Source: Gammaproteobacteria bacterium (lineage in GTDB: Bacteria > Pseudomonadota > Gammaproteobacteria > Steroidobacterales > GCA-2729495). Taken from it: a DNA stretch of 64,000 nt. Made by a program: the position numbers and the translations under genes. The stretch's first letter is position 1; the number at the start of each line of letters is the position of its first letter. The notes under the pieces were generated by a model. That model was not told the DNA's origin and did no database searches. It worked only from the letters and a program-made list of their open reading frames with translations. Positions 9,527-19,025 of this stretch are shown here, one piece after another. The DNA lies in the NCBI GenBank assembly GCA_015709695.1, contig CP054183.1, positions 2,158,992 to 2,222,991 of the forward strand. Direction: 5' to 3'.

Positions 9527-10381
9527 ATGTGCCGCTTCACGTTCTACAAGGGCAAGCCGCTGGCGCTCTCGGCGCTGCTGACCGAGCCCGAGCACTCGCT
9601 GATCCACCAGAGCTTCCACGCCCGCGAGCGCGAGGAGCCACTCAACGGCGACGGTTTCGGCGTCGCCTGGTATGCCGAGGGGCACGACGAGCCGGCCCTG
9701 TTCCGCTCCGTGACGCCGGCATGGAGCAACCAGAACCTGCGCGAGCTGGCCCGCGTCACCTCCAGCCACTGCGTGCTGGCGCACGTGCGGGCCGCCACCC
9801 AGGGGCTGCAGGTGGGCGAACCCAACTGCCACCCCTTCCGCCGTGACCGCCTCGCCTTCATGCACAACGGCGACATCGGCGGCTTCAGCGCCATCCGTCG
9901 CCCGCTGCTGGCGCTGCTGAGCGACCAGGCCTTCGCGGCCATCCGCGGCACCACCGACTCCGAGCACTTCTTCGCCCTGCTCTGCGACGAGGTGCAGCGC
10001 GGCATGGATGACGGCTCACGTGGCCTCGCGGCGGCCTTCAACCGCGCCCTGGGCACGATTCGCGGCCTGGTCGGGCGGCATGCACCCGGCGAGCACATCT
10101 ACCTCAACGCGGTCCTCACCGATGGCGCCGCCGCTGTCGCCTGCCGCTTCACCACCGACGCCCCGGAGAACGCCGACAGCCTCTACACCAACCGCGGCCG
10201 CCGCTACGTCTGCGAGGGCGGTGTCTGCCGCATGCTCGATCCGGGTGAAGTCAACGGCAGCGCGGTCATGGTGAGCTCCGAGCCGCTGAGCGGGGACTCC
10301 GGCTGGGAGTCCGTGCCGCTCAATCACCTGGTGCGCATCGATCCCGACCTCAGCATGGCCACCGAAGCCGTGGTGGCGTGA
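9527..10381 (+). CDS. Class II glutamine amidotransferase (YafJ/EgtC type)
   Basis: An Ntn-hydrolase fold glutaminase of 284 residues. The ATG at 9527 is chosen because it places cysteine at position 2, which becomes the N-terminal nucleophile after Met removal (MCRFTFYKG). Further motifs are NGDGFGVAWY, LAHVRAAT and FMHNGDIGGF, which bind glutamine and form the oxyanion site. No synthase domain follows, so the acceptor of the released ammonia is unknown. It lies between rsmA and apaG, which are adjacent in enterobacteria, so it interrupts an otherwise conserved order. Confidence 0.82.
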   Translation: MCRFTFYKGKPLALSALLTEPEHSLIHQSFHAREREEPLNGDGFGVAWYAEGHDEPALFRSVTPAWSNQNLRELARVTSSHCVLAHVRAATQGLQVGEPNCHPFRRDRLAFMHNGDIGGFSAIRRPLLALLSDQAFAAIRGTTDSEHFFALLCDEVQRGMDDGSRGLAAAFNRALGTIRGLVGRHAPGEHIYLNAVLTDGAAAVACRFTTDAPENADSLYTNRGRRYVCEGGVCRMLDPGEVNGSAVMVSSEPLSGDSGWESVPLNHLVRIDPDLSMATEAVVA

Positions 10382-10422
10382 GGGACGCTGGCGGCGGCCG
10401 GCGCGGGCGCTAGAATGCACCC

Positions 10423-10809
10423 ATGCCCAGGTCCCCGCGTCGCGTCGCCATCGAGATCGAGGTCGAGACGGCCTACCTGCCGGACCAGTCCGATCCCGCA
10501 GTCCCGCGCTACGTCTTCGCCTACACCATCACCATCCGCAACCGCGGCGCGGTGCCGGCCACGCTGCTCACCCGCCGCTGGGTGATCACCGACGCCAACG
10601 GCAAGGTACGCGAGGTGGCCGGCGAGGGCGTCGTCGGCGAGCAGCCCTGCATCGCCCCGGGCGAGACCCACCGCTATTCCAGCGGCGCCATCATCGAGAC
10701 GCCGGTGGGCGTGATGGAGGGCAGCTATGGCATGGTGACCGACGACGGCCTGCGCTTCCCCGCCTCCATCCCCGCTTTCCGCCTGGCGGTGCCCGGCATT
10801 CTCCACTGA
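10423..10809 (+). CDS. apaG: ApaG domain protein
   Basis: A 128-residue ApaG/DUF525 protein with an immunoglobulin-like beta-sandwich. It shows the family features: a VFAYTITIRN strand, a RRWVITDANG turn, the GEQPCIAPGETHRYSSG block and the C-terminal GSYGMV strand. The molecular role is not firmly known, but the gene is almost always next to apaH. It starts 41 bp after the amidotransferase gene and ends 15 bp before apaH. Confidence 0.94.
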   Translation: MPRSPRRVAIEIEVETAYLPDQSDPAVPRYVFAYTITIRNRGAVPATLLTRRWVITDANGKVREVAGEGVVGEQPCIAPGETHRYSSGAIIETPVGVMEGSYGMVTDDGLRFPASIPAFRLAVPGILH

Positions 10810-10824
10810 GGGAGCAACGGGCGG

Positions 10825-11652
10825 ATGGCCATTCATGCCATCGGCGATGTCCAGGGATGCTACGAGCCGCTCGCCCGCCTGCTCGACGCCCTGAAGGTCG
10901 ATCCCGCCACCGACGAACTCTGGTTCGTCGGTGACCTGGTCAACCGCGGCCCCTGCTCGCTGGAGGTCCTGCGCCTGGTGAAGTCGCTGGGCCGCGCCGC
11001 CACCGTGGTCCTCGGCAACCACGACCTGCACCTGCTCGCCTACGGGTTTGCCGGCCACGCCCGCGTGCGGGAACAGGACCTGCGCGCCGTGCTCGATGCC
11101 CCGGACCGGGGGGAGCTGCTCGACTGGCTGCGCACGCGGCCGCTGGCGCATTACCGGCCGGACCTCAATACCCTGATGGTCCACGCCGGGCTGGCCCCGG
11201 GCTGGGACCCGCTGCAGTCCGTGAAGCTGGCCCGCGAGGTGGAGGGCATCCTGCGCGGTGACGGCTGCGCGGCCTTCCTCGCCGGGATGTACGGCGACGA
11301 GCCCTCGAGCTGGTCGGCTGCGCTGCAGGGCATGGCGCGCCTGCGCTTCATCGTCAACTGCCTGACGCGCATCCGCTACTGCGATGCCGCGGGCCGCCTC
11401 GATTTCATCCACAACGGCCCGCCGGGGAGCCAGGCTGCCGGGCTCATGCCGTGGTTCGAGGTACCGGGCCGCGCCGCGCAGTCGGTGCGCGTGGTCTTCG
11501 GCCACTGGGCCTCGCTCGGTTTCCTGCAGCGGGCCAATCTGCTGGGCATCGACACCGGCTGCGTCTGGGGCCGCGGGCTGACGGCCGTGCGCCTGGACGG
11601 CCCCGCAAGGGTCACCACCATCCCCTGCGCCGGCGCTCACCCGGCCGGCTGA
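10825..11652 (+). CDS. apaH: Symmetrical bis(5'-nucleosyl)-tetraphosphatase
   Basis: Hydrolyses Ap4A to two ADP and also removes Np4 caps from RNA 5' ends. The 275-residue calcineurin-type phosphoesterase has the metal-binding motifs GDVQGCY, GDLVNRGP and GNHD, and later metal-binding histidines in MVHAG and FGHWASLG. It is the last gene of the lptD-to-apaH series. A 73-bp gap with no strong terminator separates it from the efflux genes. Confidence 0.95.
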   Translation: MAIHAIGDVQGCYEPLARLLDALKVDPATDELWFVGDLVNRGPCSLEVLRLVKSLGRAATVVLGNHDLHLLAYGFAGHARVREQDLRAVLDAPDRGELLDWLRTRPLAHYRPDLNTLMVHAGLAPGWDPLQSVKLAREVEGILRGDGCAAFLAGMYGDEPSSWSAALQGMARLRFIVNCLTRIRYCDAAGRLDFIHNGPPGSQAAGLMPWFEVPGRAAQSVRVVFGHWASLGFLQRANLLGIDTGCVWGRGLTAVRLDGPARVTTIPCAGAHPAG

Positions 11653-11725
11653 AACGCTTTAGTCAACAATGACGTACCGGGGGCCGTGTATCCTTGCCGG
11701 CCGAAGGCGGCGACGGGTGAGCGAC

Positions 11726-12892
11726 ATGGCGTACAACAGGAGTGGACCTGGCAGACCCGGCACGTTCGGGCTGGCCGGGCTGGCTGCCCTGCTTGCCCTG
11801 GCCCTGCCCGGTTGCAAGGGCGGCGCCGAGGCGCCCGGCGCAAAGCCGCCGCAGGTCACCGTTGCCCGGCCGCTGTCGCGCCAGGTCACCGACTGGGACG
11901 AGTACACCGGCCGCCTCGCCGCCACGGAATCGGTGGAGATCCGCGCCCGCGTCAGCGGCTACCTCGCCGAGGTGCCGTTCGAGGAAGGCGCCATGGTGCG
12001 CAAGGGCGAGCTGCTCGCCGTCATCGATCCCCGCCCCTACCAGGCCGTCGTGGCGGCGGCGCGGGCCACCCTGACCGGGGCCCAGGCGCGCGTCGAGCTC
12101 GCCGGGCTGAACGCGGCGCGTGCTACCCAGCTGCTGGCCGCGAGGATGATCTCCCAGCGCGACTTCGATGCCGCCAGCGAGGAACGCAAGGCCGCGGCCG
12201 CGGCCCTGGCTGCCGCCGAGGCCGGCCTGCGCAGTGCCGAACTCGACCTCGGATTCTGCGAGGTGCGCTCGCCAATCGCCGGACGCGTCGGCAGGCGGAT
12301 GGTCACCACCGGCAACTACGTCGCCGGCGGCAGCAAGGACGCCACCGTGCTCACCAGCGTCGTCTCGCTCGACCCCATCCACGTCTACGTCAACGCCGAC
12401 GAGGGTGCATACCTCCGCTACCAGCGCCTCGCCCAGGCCGGCAACCGGCCGAGTTCACGTGATACCCCCACCGAGGTCCGCCTGGCGCTGGCCGACGAGC
12501 AGGGCTTCCCGCACCGCGGCCACGTGGATTTCGTCGACAACCAGGTGGATGCGTCCACAGGCACGGTGCAGGGCCGGGCGGTGTTCCCCAACCCCGATGG
12601 CGTGCTGACACCGGGCATGTTCGCCCGCGTGCAGGTCGTCGGCGAAGGCCCCTACCCGGCGCTGCTGGTCCCGGACTCGGCCATCGCCACGGACCAGGCC
12701 CGGCGCATCGTCTACGTCGTCGGCGCCGACAACGTCGTGCAGCAGCGAGTGGTCGAACTCGGCCGCCAGCAGGGTCCGCTACGGGTGGTGCGCAGCGGCA
12801 TCGATGCCAACGATCGCATCGTCATCAACGGCCTGCAGCGTGCGCGTCCGGGCCAGGCTGTCGAGCCTGTCGACGGCACCATCGCCGAATGA
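11726..12892 (+). CDS. RND efflux periplasmic adaptor (AcrA/MexA type)
   Basis: The membrane fusion protein of a tripartite RND pump. The 388-residue product has a lipoprotein signal peptide with an LPGC lipobox, so it is likely anchored in the inner membrane. Next come the biotinyl-lipoyl half motifs (IRARVSGYL and VRSPIAGRVG), a helical hairpin between them rich in Ala/Glu (about 100-155), and the beta-barrel domain. The ATG at 11726 gives the cleanest lipoprotein signal; a GTG nine bases upstream is an alternative. The stop overlaps the start of the pump gene as ATGA. Substrates cannot be told from sequence. Confidence 0.92.
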   Translation: MAYNRSGPGRPGTFGLAGLAALLALALPGCKGGAEAPGAKPPQVTVARPLSRQVTDWDEYTGRLAATESVEIRARVSGYLAEVPFEEGAMVRKGELLAVIDPRPYQAVVAAARATLTGAQARVELAGLNAARATQLLAARMISQRDFDAASEERKAAAAALAAAEAGLRSAELDLGFCEVRSPIAGRVGRRMVTTGNYVAGGSKDATVLTSVVSLDPIHVYVNADEGAYLRYQRLAQAGNRPSSRDTPTEVRLALADEQGFPHRGHVDFVDNQVDASTGTVQGRAVFPNPDGVLTPGMFARVQVVGEGPYPALLVPDSAIATDQARRIVYVVGADNVVQQRVVELGRQQGPLRVVRSGIDANDRIVINGLQRARPGQAVEPVDGTIAE

Positions 12893-15800
12893 GGTTCAGC
12901 CACTTCTTCATCGACCGGCCGCGCTTCGCGGCGGTGATCGCCATCATCGTCATGCTGGTGGGGGTGCTCGCCTACCTGGCGCTGCCGGTCGCGCAGTACC
13001 CCGAGGTCGCGCCACCGACCATCGTCGTGCAGGCCACCTACCCCGGGGCCAGCCCCCAGGTCATCGCCGAGACCGTGGCGGCGCCGCTGGAGCAGGAGAT
13101 CAACGGCGTCGAGCACATGCTCTACATGACCTCGTCGTCCACCAACGACGGCGCCATGAGCCTCACCATCACCTTCGAGCTGGGCACCAACCTCGACATC
13201 GCCCAGGTGCAGGTGCAGAACCGCGTGGCGATCGCCGAATCCCGGCTGCCGGAGGAAGTGCGCCGCCTCGGCCTCGTCACGCAGAAGAGCTCGCCCGACC
13301 TGATGATCGCCGTGCACCTGGTCTCGCCCGACAACAGCCTGGACCAGCTGTACATCTCCAACTACGCGCTGCTGCGCATCCGCGACGTGCTGGCACGCAT
13401 CAACGGCGTCGGCCAGATCTTCGTGTTCGGCGCCAGCGAGTACAGCATGCGCATCTGGCTCGACCCGGAACGCATGGCGGCGCGCGACATTACCGCCAGC
13501 GAGGTGGTGACCGCGCTGCGCAACCAGAATGCCCAGCTGGCCGGCGGCGCGCTCGGCGTGCCACCGGTCACCGGGGACAATGCCTTCCAGGTCACCCTCA
13601 CCGGCCAGGGGCGGCTGGTGTCCGAGGAGGAGTTCGGCGAGGTCATCGTCGGCGCCGGTGCCGATGGCCGGCTGATCCGCGTCCGCGACATCGCCCGCGT
13701 CGAGCTCGGCGCCAGGGACTACCGCACGAAGAGCTTCCTCGACGGCCAGCCGGCCGTGGCCCTGGCCATGTTCCAGCGGCCGGGCAGCAATGCGCTGCAG
13801 ACCGCCCAGGCGATCATCGACGCCATGCAGGCGCTGTCGGCCGATTTTCCCAAGGGGCTCGCCTACCGCATCGTCTACAACCCGTCCGCATACATCGCGC
13901 AGTCCATCGACGCCGTGTACGAGACCATCCTCGAAGCGGCGGCGCTGGTGGTGCTGGTGATCCTGCTGTTCCTGCAGAACTGGCGCGCCGCCACCATCGC
14001 CATCGTCGCCATCCCGGTGTCGCTGATCGGCACCTTCGGGGTCCTGGGCGCGATGGGCTTCTCGCTCAACAACCTCACACTGTTCGGCCTGGTGCTGGCC
14101 ATCGGCATCGTCGTCGACGATGCGATCGTCGTGGTGGAGAACATCGAGCGCGACCTCGACCGCGGGCTCTCGCCCCGTGATGCCGCCCGGCACACCATGA
14201 CCGAAGTCGGCGTGGCACTGGTCTCCATCGCCCTGGTGCTGACCGCGGTGTTCCTGCCAGCCATCTTCGTCGGCGGCATCACCGGCGCCTTCTTCCGGCA
14301 GTTCGGCGTCACCATCGCCGCGGCCACCGCCATCTCCCTGCTGGTGTCGCTGACCCTGAGTCCGGCGCTCGGCGCCATCCTGCTGCGCCCGGCGAGTGCG
14401 CCACCGGACCGGGTGGATCGCTGGCTCAGCCGCCTGGCCGGCCCGGTATTCCATGCATTCAACAGCGGCTTCGACGCCGTGCGCCGCGGCTATGCGCGCA
14501 GCGCGCGGCTGGTGGTGTCCCATCCGCGGACGGCGCTGGGCGCATTCGTCGCGCTGCTGCTGGCCACGGGCGGACTGCTCCACCTGACACCGACCGGCTT
14601 CATCCCGACGCAGGACCAGGGCTACCTCATCACCCTCGTCGAACTGCCCAAGGGTTCATCGCTGAAGCGCACCAACGCCGTGGTGGAGCGGGCAACGAAG
14701 ATCGCCAGGGACACTCCGGGCGTGGAGCATGCGGTGGCGTTCTCCGGCTTCTCGGTGGCGACGCAGGCGAGCCAGTCGCAGTCCGGCACCATATTCCTCG
14801 GTCTGAAGCCCCATGCCGAGCGCGGGGCGGACATGAGCGCCACAGCGATCGCGGCACGCCTCAACCAGGCCTTCAGGGAGATCCAGGACGCACAGCTCAT
14901 CGTCATCGCCCCGCCACCGGTGCGGGGCATCGGCACCGGCGCCGACTTCAAGATGATGGTGGAGGACCGCGGCGGCCATGGCCTGGCGGCGCTCGAGGCC
15001 GCCACCTGGCAGCTCGCCGGTGCGGCCGCGCAGTCGGGAAAGGCAGCGCGCGCCTTCACGACCTTCAGCACCGGCTCGCCCGAGTACTTCATCGACATCG
15101 ACCGCACGCGCGCCGAAATGCTCGACGTGCCGGTGGAGAACGTCTTCCAGACCCTGCAGGTGTACCTCGGCTCGGCCTACGTCAACGACTTCACGCTCTT
15201 CGGCCGCAACTACCGCGTCACCGCCCAGGCCGAGGCGCCGTTCCGCGTGACGCCGGAGGACATCGCGCGGCTGGAGACCCGCAATCGCAGCGGCGGCATG
15301 GTGCCGCTCGGCTCGGTGACCACGGTGCGCACGTCGTCGGGTCCCGACCGCGTCGTGCGCCACAACAGCTATCCGGCGGCCGAACTGCAGGTGGGCGCGC
15401 CACCCGGCCAGAGCAGCGGCGACGTCCTCGCCACCATGGAAGACCTCGCCCGCCAGGTCCTGCCCCAGGGCTTTGGCTACGACTGGACCGAGCTGGCGTT
15501 CCAGCAGCGCCAGAGCACCGGCATCGGCCTGTTCATCTTCCCGCTGAGCGTGCTGTTCGTGTTCCTGGTGCTGACGGCCCAGTACGAGAGCTGGTCGCTG
15601 CCCTTCGCCATCGTGCTGATCGTGCCGCTGTGCCTGCTGTTCGCGCTGATGGCGCTGCTGGCGCGGAGCATGGACGTCAACATCCTGGCGCAGATCGGCT
15701 TCGTGGTGCTGGTCGGCCTGGCGAGCAAGAACGCCATCCTCATCGTCGAGTTCGCGCGCCAGAAACAGGACGCCGGCCTCGATCCGGTGGCCGCCGCCGT

Positions 15801-16017
15801 GGAGGCGGCGGAGCTGCGCCTGCGACCGATCCTCATGACCTCGCTGGCCTTCATCCTCGGCGTGCTGCCGCTCGCCTTCGCCAACGGCGCCGCCGCCGAG
15901 ATGCGCCGCGTCCTCGGCACCGTCGTCTTCGGCGGCATGCTCGGCGTGACCATCATCGGCCTGTTCCTCACGCCGGTGTTCTTCGTCGTAATCCGCAGCC
16001 GGCTGGCACGAGATTAG
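12889..16017 (+). CDS. RND multidrug efflux transporter (AcrB/HAE1 family)
   Basis: A 1042-residue inner-membrane proton-drug antiporter. It has the 12-helix duplicated RND architecture: TM1 opens with FIDRPRFAAVIAIIVML, two large periplasmic loops follow TM1 and TM7, and TM4 contains the proton-relay aspartate pair in GIVVDDAIVVVENIE. The length matches AcrB. It is translationally coupled to its adaptor. No outer-membrane TolC-type gene follows, so the pump presumably uses a TolC encoded elsewhere. No local TetR-type repressor gene is seen. Confidence 0.95.
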   Translation: MRFSHFFIDRPRFAAVIAIIVMLVGVLAYLALPVAQYPEVAPPTIVVQATYPGASPQVIAETVAAPLEQEINGVEHMLYMTSSSTNDGAMSLTITFELGTNLDIAQVQVQNRVAIAESRLPEEVRRLGLVTQKSSPDLMIAVHLVSPDNSLDQLYISNYALLRIRDVLARINGVGQIFVFGASEYSMRIWLDPERMAARDITASEVVTALRNQNAQLAGGALGVPPVTGDNAFQVTLTGQGRLVSEEEFGEVIVGAGADGRLIRVRDIARVELGARDYRTKSFLDGQPAVALAMFQRPGSNALQTAQAIIDAMQALSADFPKGLAYRIVYNPSAYIAQSIDAVYETILEAAALVVLVILLFLQNWRAATIAIVAIPVSLIGTFGVLGAMGFSLNNLTLFGLVLAIGIVVDDAIVVVENIERDLDRGLSPRDAARHTMTEVGVALVSIALVLTAVFLPAIFVGGITGAFFRQFGVTIAAATAISLLVSLTLSPALGAILLRPASAPPDRVDRWLSRLAGPVFHAFNSGFDAVRRGYARSARLVVSHPRTALGAFVALLLATGGLLHLTPTGFIPTQDQGYLITLVELPKGSSLKRTNAVVERATKIARDTPGVEHAVAFSGFSVATQASQSQSGTIFLGLKPHAERGADMSATAIAARLNQAFREIQDAQLIVIAPPPVRGIGTGADFKMMVEDRGGHGLAALEAATWQLAGAAAQSGKAARAFTTFSTGSPEYFIDIDRTRAEMLDVPVENVFQTLQVYLGSAYVNDFTLFGRNYRVTAQAEAPFRVTPEDIARLETRNRSGGMVPLGSVTTVRTSSGPDRVVRHNSYPAAELQVGAPPGQSSGDVLATMEDLARQVLPQGFGYDWTELAFQQRQSTGIGLFIFPLSVLFVFLVLTAQYESWSLPFAIVLIVPLCLLFALMALLARSMDVNILAQIGFVVLVGLASKNAILIVEFARQKQDAGLDPVAAAVEAAELRLRPILMTSLAFILGVLPLAFANGAAAEMRRVLGTVVFGGMLGVTIIGLFLTPVFFVVIRSRLARD

Positions 16018-16019
16018 GA

Positions 16020-16083
16020 CGGTGCCAGGTCGGGCTTTTCGGGCTTGTTGTACAATAAGCCCGAAAAGCCCGACCTGGCACCG
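16020..16083. terminator. Perfect 27-bp inverted repeat between convergent genes
   Basis: Bases 16020-16046 and 16057-16083 are a perfect 27-bp inverted repeat. The 10-base centre is itself almost self-complementary (TTGTACAA flanked by a G-T pair), so the whole 64 bases can form one hairpin on either strand. It lies exactly between the stop codons of the RND pump and thyA. A two-way transcription stop is the simplest role, although no run of T follows either side. A REP-like palindromic repeat is the alternative. Confidence 0.7.
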
Positions 16084-16087
16084 GATT

Positions 16088-16882
16088 TCACACTGCTACC
16101 GGGGCGCGGATGGCGGCGTGGCTCTGGTAGCCGTCGACCAGGAAATCCTCGAAGCGGTAGTCCGAGATCGATGGCGGCCGCCGTTGCAGAACCAGGCGTG
16201 GCAGCGGCAACGGCTGGCGCTGCAGCTGTTGCCGCGCCTGCTCCAGGTGGTTGATGTAGAGATGGCAATCGCCTCCGGTCCAGATGAAGTCACCCACTTC
16301 CAGACCCACCTGCTGGGCCACCATGTGCGTCAGCAGCGCATAGGAGGCGATGTTGAACGGCACGCCGAGGAACACGTCGGCGCTGCGCTGATAGAGCTGG
16401 CAGGAAAGGCGCCCGCCGGCGACATGGAACTGGAACAGCAGGTGGCAGGGTGCAAGGCGCATGCGCGGGATCTCCGCGACGTTCCAGGCACTGACGATCA
16501 GCCGGCGCGAGTCCGGATCGCGCCTCAGGGTATCGATCACCTGCTGAACCTGGTCGATGCCAGCCCCGTCTGGAGCCGGCCAGGAGCGCCACTGCGCGCC
16601 GTAGACAGGCCCGAGGTCGCCATTGGCATCCGCCCACTCGTCCCAGATGCTGACCTGGTGCTCGTGCAGGTAGGCGATGTTGGTGTCACCGCGCAGGAAC
16701 CACAGCAGCTCGTGGATGATGGAGCGAAGGTGCAGCTTCTTGGTGGTGACCAGCGGGAAGCCGGCCGCGAGGTCGAAGCGCATCTGATGACCGAAGATGC
16801 TGAGCGTGCCTGTCCCGGTACGGTCGTCCTTGCGCGCGCCGCGCTCGAGGATGTGCTGCATCAGGTCGAGGTATTGCCGCAT
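16088..16882 (-). CDS. thyA: Thymidylate synthase
   Basis: Methylates dUMP to dTMP using methylenetetrahydrofolate. From the ATG at 16882 the protein has 264 residues, the same as the E. coli enzyme, and starts [12 protein letters not shown]. The catalytic cysteine is in APCHLLFQF, with DRTGTGT near the N terminus, the FLRGDTN block, and NIASYALLT and [10 protein letters not shown] for substrate binding. An in-frame extension upstream lacks similarity and overlaps lgt, so it was rejected. It lies 35 bp downstream of lgt, a common pairing in proteobacteria. Confidence 0.96.
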   Translation of the reverse strand: MRQYLDLMQHILERGARKDDRTGTGTLSIFGHQMRFDLAAGFPLVTTKKLHLRSIIHELLWFLRGDTNIAYLHEHQVSIWDEWADANGDLGPVYGAQWRSWPAPDGAGIDQVQQVIDTLRRDPDSRRLIVSAWNVAEIPRMRLAPCHLLFQFHVAGGRLSCQLYQRSADVFLGVPFNIASYALLTHMVAQQVGLEVGDFIWTGGDCHLYINHLEQARQQLQRQPLPLPRLVLQRRPPSISDYRFEDFLVDGYQSHAAIRAPVAV

Positions 16883-16917
16883 GACGTACCGGCCAGTGGT
16901 GCCTTGCAGCCGACAGT

Positions 16918-17724
16918 CTACCGGCCCGGCCCGGTGCCGGCAGCCGCCTTGGCGCGCGGACTGCGCCGGGCCAGCGCCAGCAGCAGCAGGCCGCCGGCGA
17001 TCATCGGCAGCGAGAGCAGCTGGCCCATCGTGAACCAGCCCCAGGCGAGGTAGCCGATCTGCACGTCTGGCAGCCGCAGGAATTCCACCCCGAAACGCGA
17101 GATGCCATACACCAGCAGGAACAGCCCGGAGACCGCCATCGTCGGGCGCTGGCGACGGGAGAACAGCCACAGCACGATGAACAGCAGCAGCCCCTCCAGC
17201 AGCGCCTCGTAGAGCTGCGACGGGTGGCGCGGCACGCCGTCGACGATCACCGCCCAGGGCAGGTCGGTGGGCCTGCCCCAGAGTTCACCGTTGATGAAGT
17301 TGCCGAGCCGCCCCGCACCCAGGCCGATGGGCACCAGCGGCGCGATGAAGTCCGTGAGCGCAAAAAAACCCGTGCCGATCGAGCGGCCGTAGAGCCACAT
17401 CGCCGTGAGCACGCCGAGCAGCCCCCCATGGAAGGACATGCCGCCCTCCCAGATGCGGAACAGCGCCAGCGGATCCTCCAGGATCTGTTCACGCCCGTAG
17501 AACAGCATGTAGCCGATGCGCCCGCCGAGGATCACGCCCAGGGCGCCGTAGAAAATCAGGTCGTCGATCTGCTCCGGGCGCACCGGGGACCAGGGCCGTC
17601 GTGCCCGCCGCCGCCCCAGGTACCAGGCCGCGGCGAATCCCACCAGGTACATGATGCCGTACCAGCGCACAGCCAGCGGACCGAGGCGGACAGCCACGGG
17701 GTCAATCTGGGCGAATTCGATCAT
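16918..17724 (-). CDS. lgt: Prolipoprotein diacylglyceryl transferase
   Basis: The inner-membrane enzyme that attaches diacylglycerol to the lipobox cysteine of prolipoproteins. The 268-residue product has seven predicted membrane helices. It carries the family motifs [22 protein letters not shown] and the Lgt signature [16 protein letters not shown], which includes the essential arginine and asparagine. It acts on the several lipoproteins encoded in this window, for example the efflux adaptor, the M48 protease and the CbiX-like proteins. Confidence 0.96.
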   Translation of the reverse strand: MIEFAQIDPVAVRLGPLAVRWYGIMYLVGFAAAWYLGRRRARRPWSPVRPEQIDDLIFYGALGVILGGRIGYMLFYGREQILEDPLALFRIWEGGMSFHGGLLGVLTAMWLYGRSIGTGFFALTDFIAPLVPIGLGAGRLGNFINGELWGRPTDLPWAVIVDGVPRHPSQLYEALLEGLLLFIVLWLFSRRQRPTMAVSGLFLLVYGISRFGVEFLRLPDVQIGYLAWGWFTMGQLLSLPMIAGGLLLLALARRSPRAKAAAGTGPGR

Positions 17725-17731
17725 GCAGCCT

Positions 17732-18361
17732 TCACGGCGCCGTCGCGGCGCGCCGCTGGCGCTCCGCCTTCCAGCGATCCACGCGCTCGCGCACCAGTGC
17801 CTCGATATCCTCCCAGGATCCCGCCCGCGGCCCCGGGAGGTGGTCGTTGGTGGAATTCACCACGACGATGGTCTCGTGGCCGGCTGCCCGCAGCGCCTGG
17901 ATGTTGTCCGGGCTGTCCTCGAGGTAGAGGTCGGCGCCCACCGCCGCCTTGTCGCGCATGAAACAGATGTCCCAGTACGGGATGCCGTGATGCTCCAGCC
18001 ACTCGGTGGTCTGGCGGATGGCTTCCTTGTGGAACCAGTGGATGTAGAGCCGGTGGGTGATGATGCGGATGCGGATGTCGCCGGCCGCGCTCATGCGCCT
18101 GAGCGCCGCCGGTGCCCCGGGAATCGGCGGCAGGCGTGCGAACAGCTCGCGGTCCTTGACCGCGAAGCGGTGCAGGCCGTCGTAGCCGCCGGCCCGCTCC
18201 AGGCCCCATTCGCGGAAGCCGTAGCTGATGCGGTCGGTGAGGCTGGACTCCGCGACACCGAGCCACTCCGCGGCGATGGGCTTCAGGCCGCGGGCAAAGT
18301 CGGCGACCACGCCGTCGAGATCGACGCCGAGGACGAACTGGCGGTCGACGCTCTGGCTCAC
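17732..18361 (-). CDS. HAD-family 5'(3')-deoxyribonucleotidase-like protein
   Basis: A 209-residue haloacid-dehalogenase-fold protein. Motif I is present as [11 protein letters not shown], with the nucleophilic and acid/base aspartates. A cap segment with ISYGFREW follows, then [10 protein letters not shown] near motif II, and the C-terminal [15 protein letters not shown] supplies the lysine and acidic motif of 5'-nucleotidase type C. The GTG start overlaps the stop of the SMR gene (GTGA) and leaves the Asp motif about 13 residues from the N terminus. Dephosphorylation of deoxyribonucleotides next to thyA is plausible but inferred. Confidence 0.72.
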   Translation of the reverse strand: MSQSVDRQFVLGVDLDGVVADFARGLKPIAAEWLGVAESSLTDRISYGFREWGLERAGGYDGLHRFAVKDRELFARLPPIPGAPAALRRMSAAGDIRIRIITHRLYIHWFHKEAIRQTTEWLEHHGIPYWDICFMRDKAAVGADLYLEDSPDNIQALRAAGHETIVVVNSTNDHLPGPRAGSWEDIEALVRERVDRWKAERQRRAATAP

Positions 18362-18684
18362 GCCCCGACGTCCGCGAGCTTCAGGCCGACGATGCCGATG
18401 AGGATGCAGGCCGCCGAGGCCAGCCGCAGGTTGCCGCCCGGCTCGCCGAACAGCAGGATACCGGTGAAGAACACGCCCACGGCGCCGATGCCCGTCCACA
18501 CGGCGTAGGCCGTGCCGATGGGGATGCTGCGCAGCGCCAGCCACAGCAGCGCAGCGCTCAGGCCAAGGCAGGCCAGGGCGATAGCCATGCCCTGCCAGCG
18601 CCAGCCCGGCAGCTGCGACAGCTTGAAGCCCAGGGGCCAGCCGATTTCCATGATCCCGGCCAGCAGGAGATAGAACCACGCCAT
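18358..18684 (-). CDS. SMR-family exporter (SugE/Gdx-like)
   Basis: A 108-residue, four-helix small multidrug resistance protein. The membrane-embedded glutamate is in TM1 (IMEIGWPLGFK), and the TAYAVWTGIGAVG segment resembles the Gdx (SugE) branch, whose known members export guanidinium ions in exchange for protons. The start is an ATG with MAWFYLLLAG. No guanidine riboswitch could be recognised in the 68 bases upstream, so the guanidinium assignment rests on sequence alone. It is coupled to the HAD nucleotidase gene downstream. Confidence 0.82.
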   Translation of the reverse strand: MAWFYLLLAGIMEIGWPLGFKLSQLPGWRWQGMAIALACLGLSAALLWLALRSIPIGTAYAVWTGIGAVGVFFTGILLFGEPGGNLRLASAACILIGIVGLKLADVGA

Positions 18685-18752
18685 GGCGGCACTCTACGGC
18701 CCGGTTGTCCCGGGCTCAATAGCGCCCTCGCGGACCGCCGCTGCACGCGGAC

Positions 18753-19025
18753 TCAGCACTGCCCGCCCGCACCGGAATCGCCAGCGTCACGCGTGGCGAG
18801 TCGTTCCAGCTCGGCCTCGCTGACCTGACGTTCCTCGAGGATTTCCTGCGCGCGCTGTACCCAGGCCGGCGGCACCACGACCTCGCAGCTGCGGGCCTCG
18901 CCGAGCAGCGAGCTGTCGCTGCGGATCGCCGCGGGCACGCCCTCGGCCACGAGCAGCCGGCGGACTGCCTCCGCGGAGACGGTATCCAGCAGCGTCGCGA
19001 CGCGCTTCCAGCCGGCGGTCGTCAC
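18753..19025 (-). CDS. DUF2007-type putative signal-transducing protein
   Basis: A 90-residue protein with an N-terminal DUF2007 segment ([21 protein letters not shown]), followed by a serine-rich SDSSLLGE stretch and the conserved [16 protein letters not shown] block. DUF2007 is a small alpha/beta domain resembling the PII/GlnB regulatory fold; its function is unknown. The GTG start overlaps the stop of pgi (GTGA), giving tight coupling to glucose-6-phosphate isomerase. Confidence 0.72.
   Translation of the reverse strand: MTTAGWKRVATLLDTVSAEAVRRLLVAEGVPAAIRSDSSLLGEARSCEVVVPPAWVQRAQEILEERQVSEAELERLATRDAGDSGAGGQC

Noticed and set aside
11669..11725. An N-terminal extension of the RND adaptor
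   Set aside because: The extra residues are Arg-rich and would spoil the lipoprotein signal; the ATG at 11726 fits better.
18684..18752. A guanidine riboswitch before the SMR gene
   Set aside because: The short upstream region lacks the recognisable ACGR or mini-ykkC-type hairpins.
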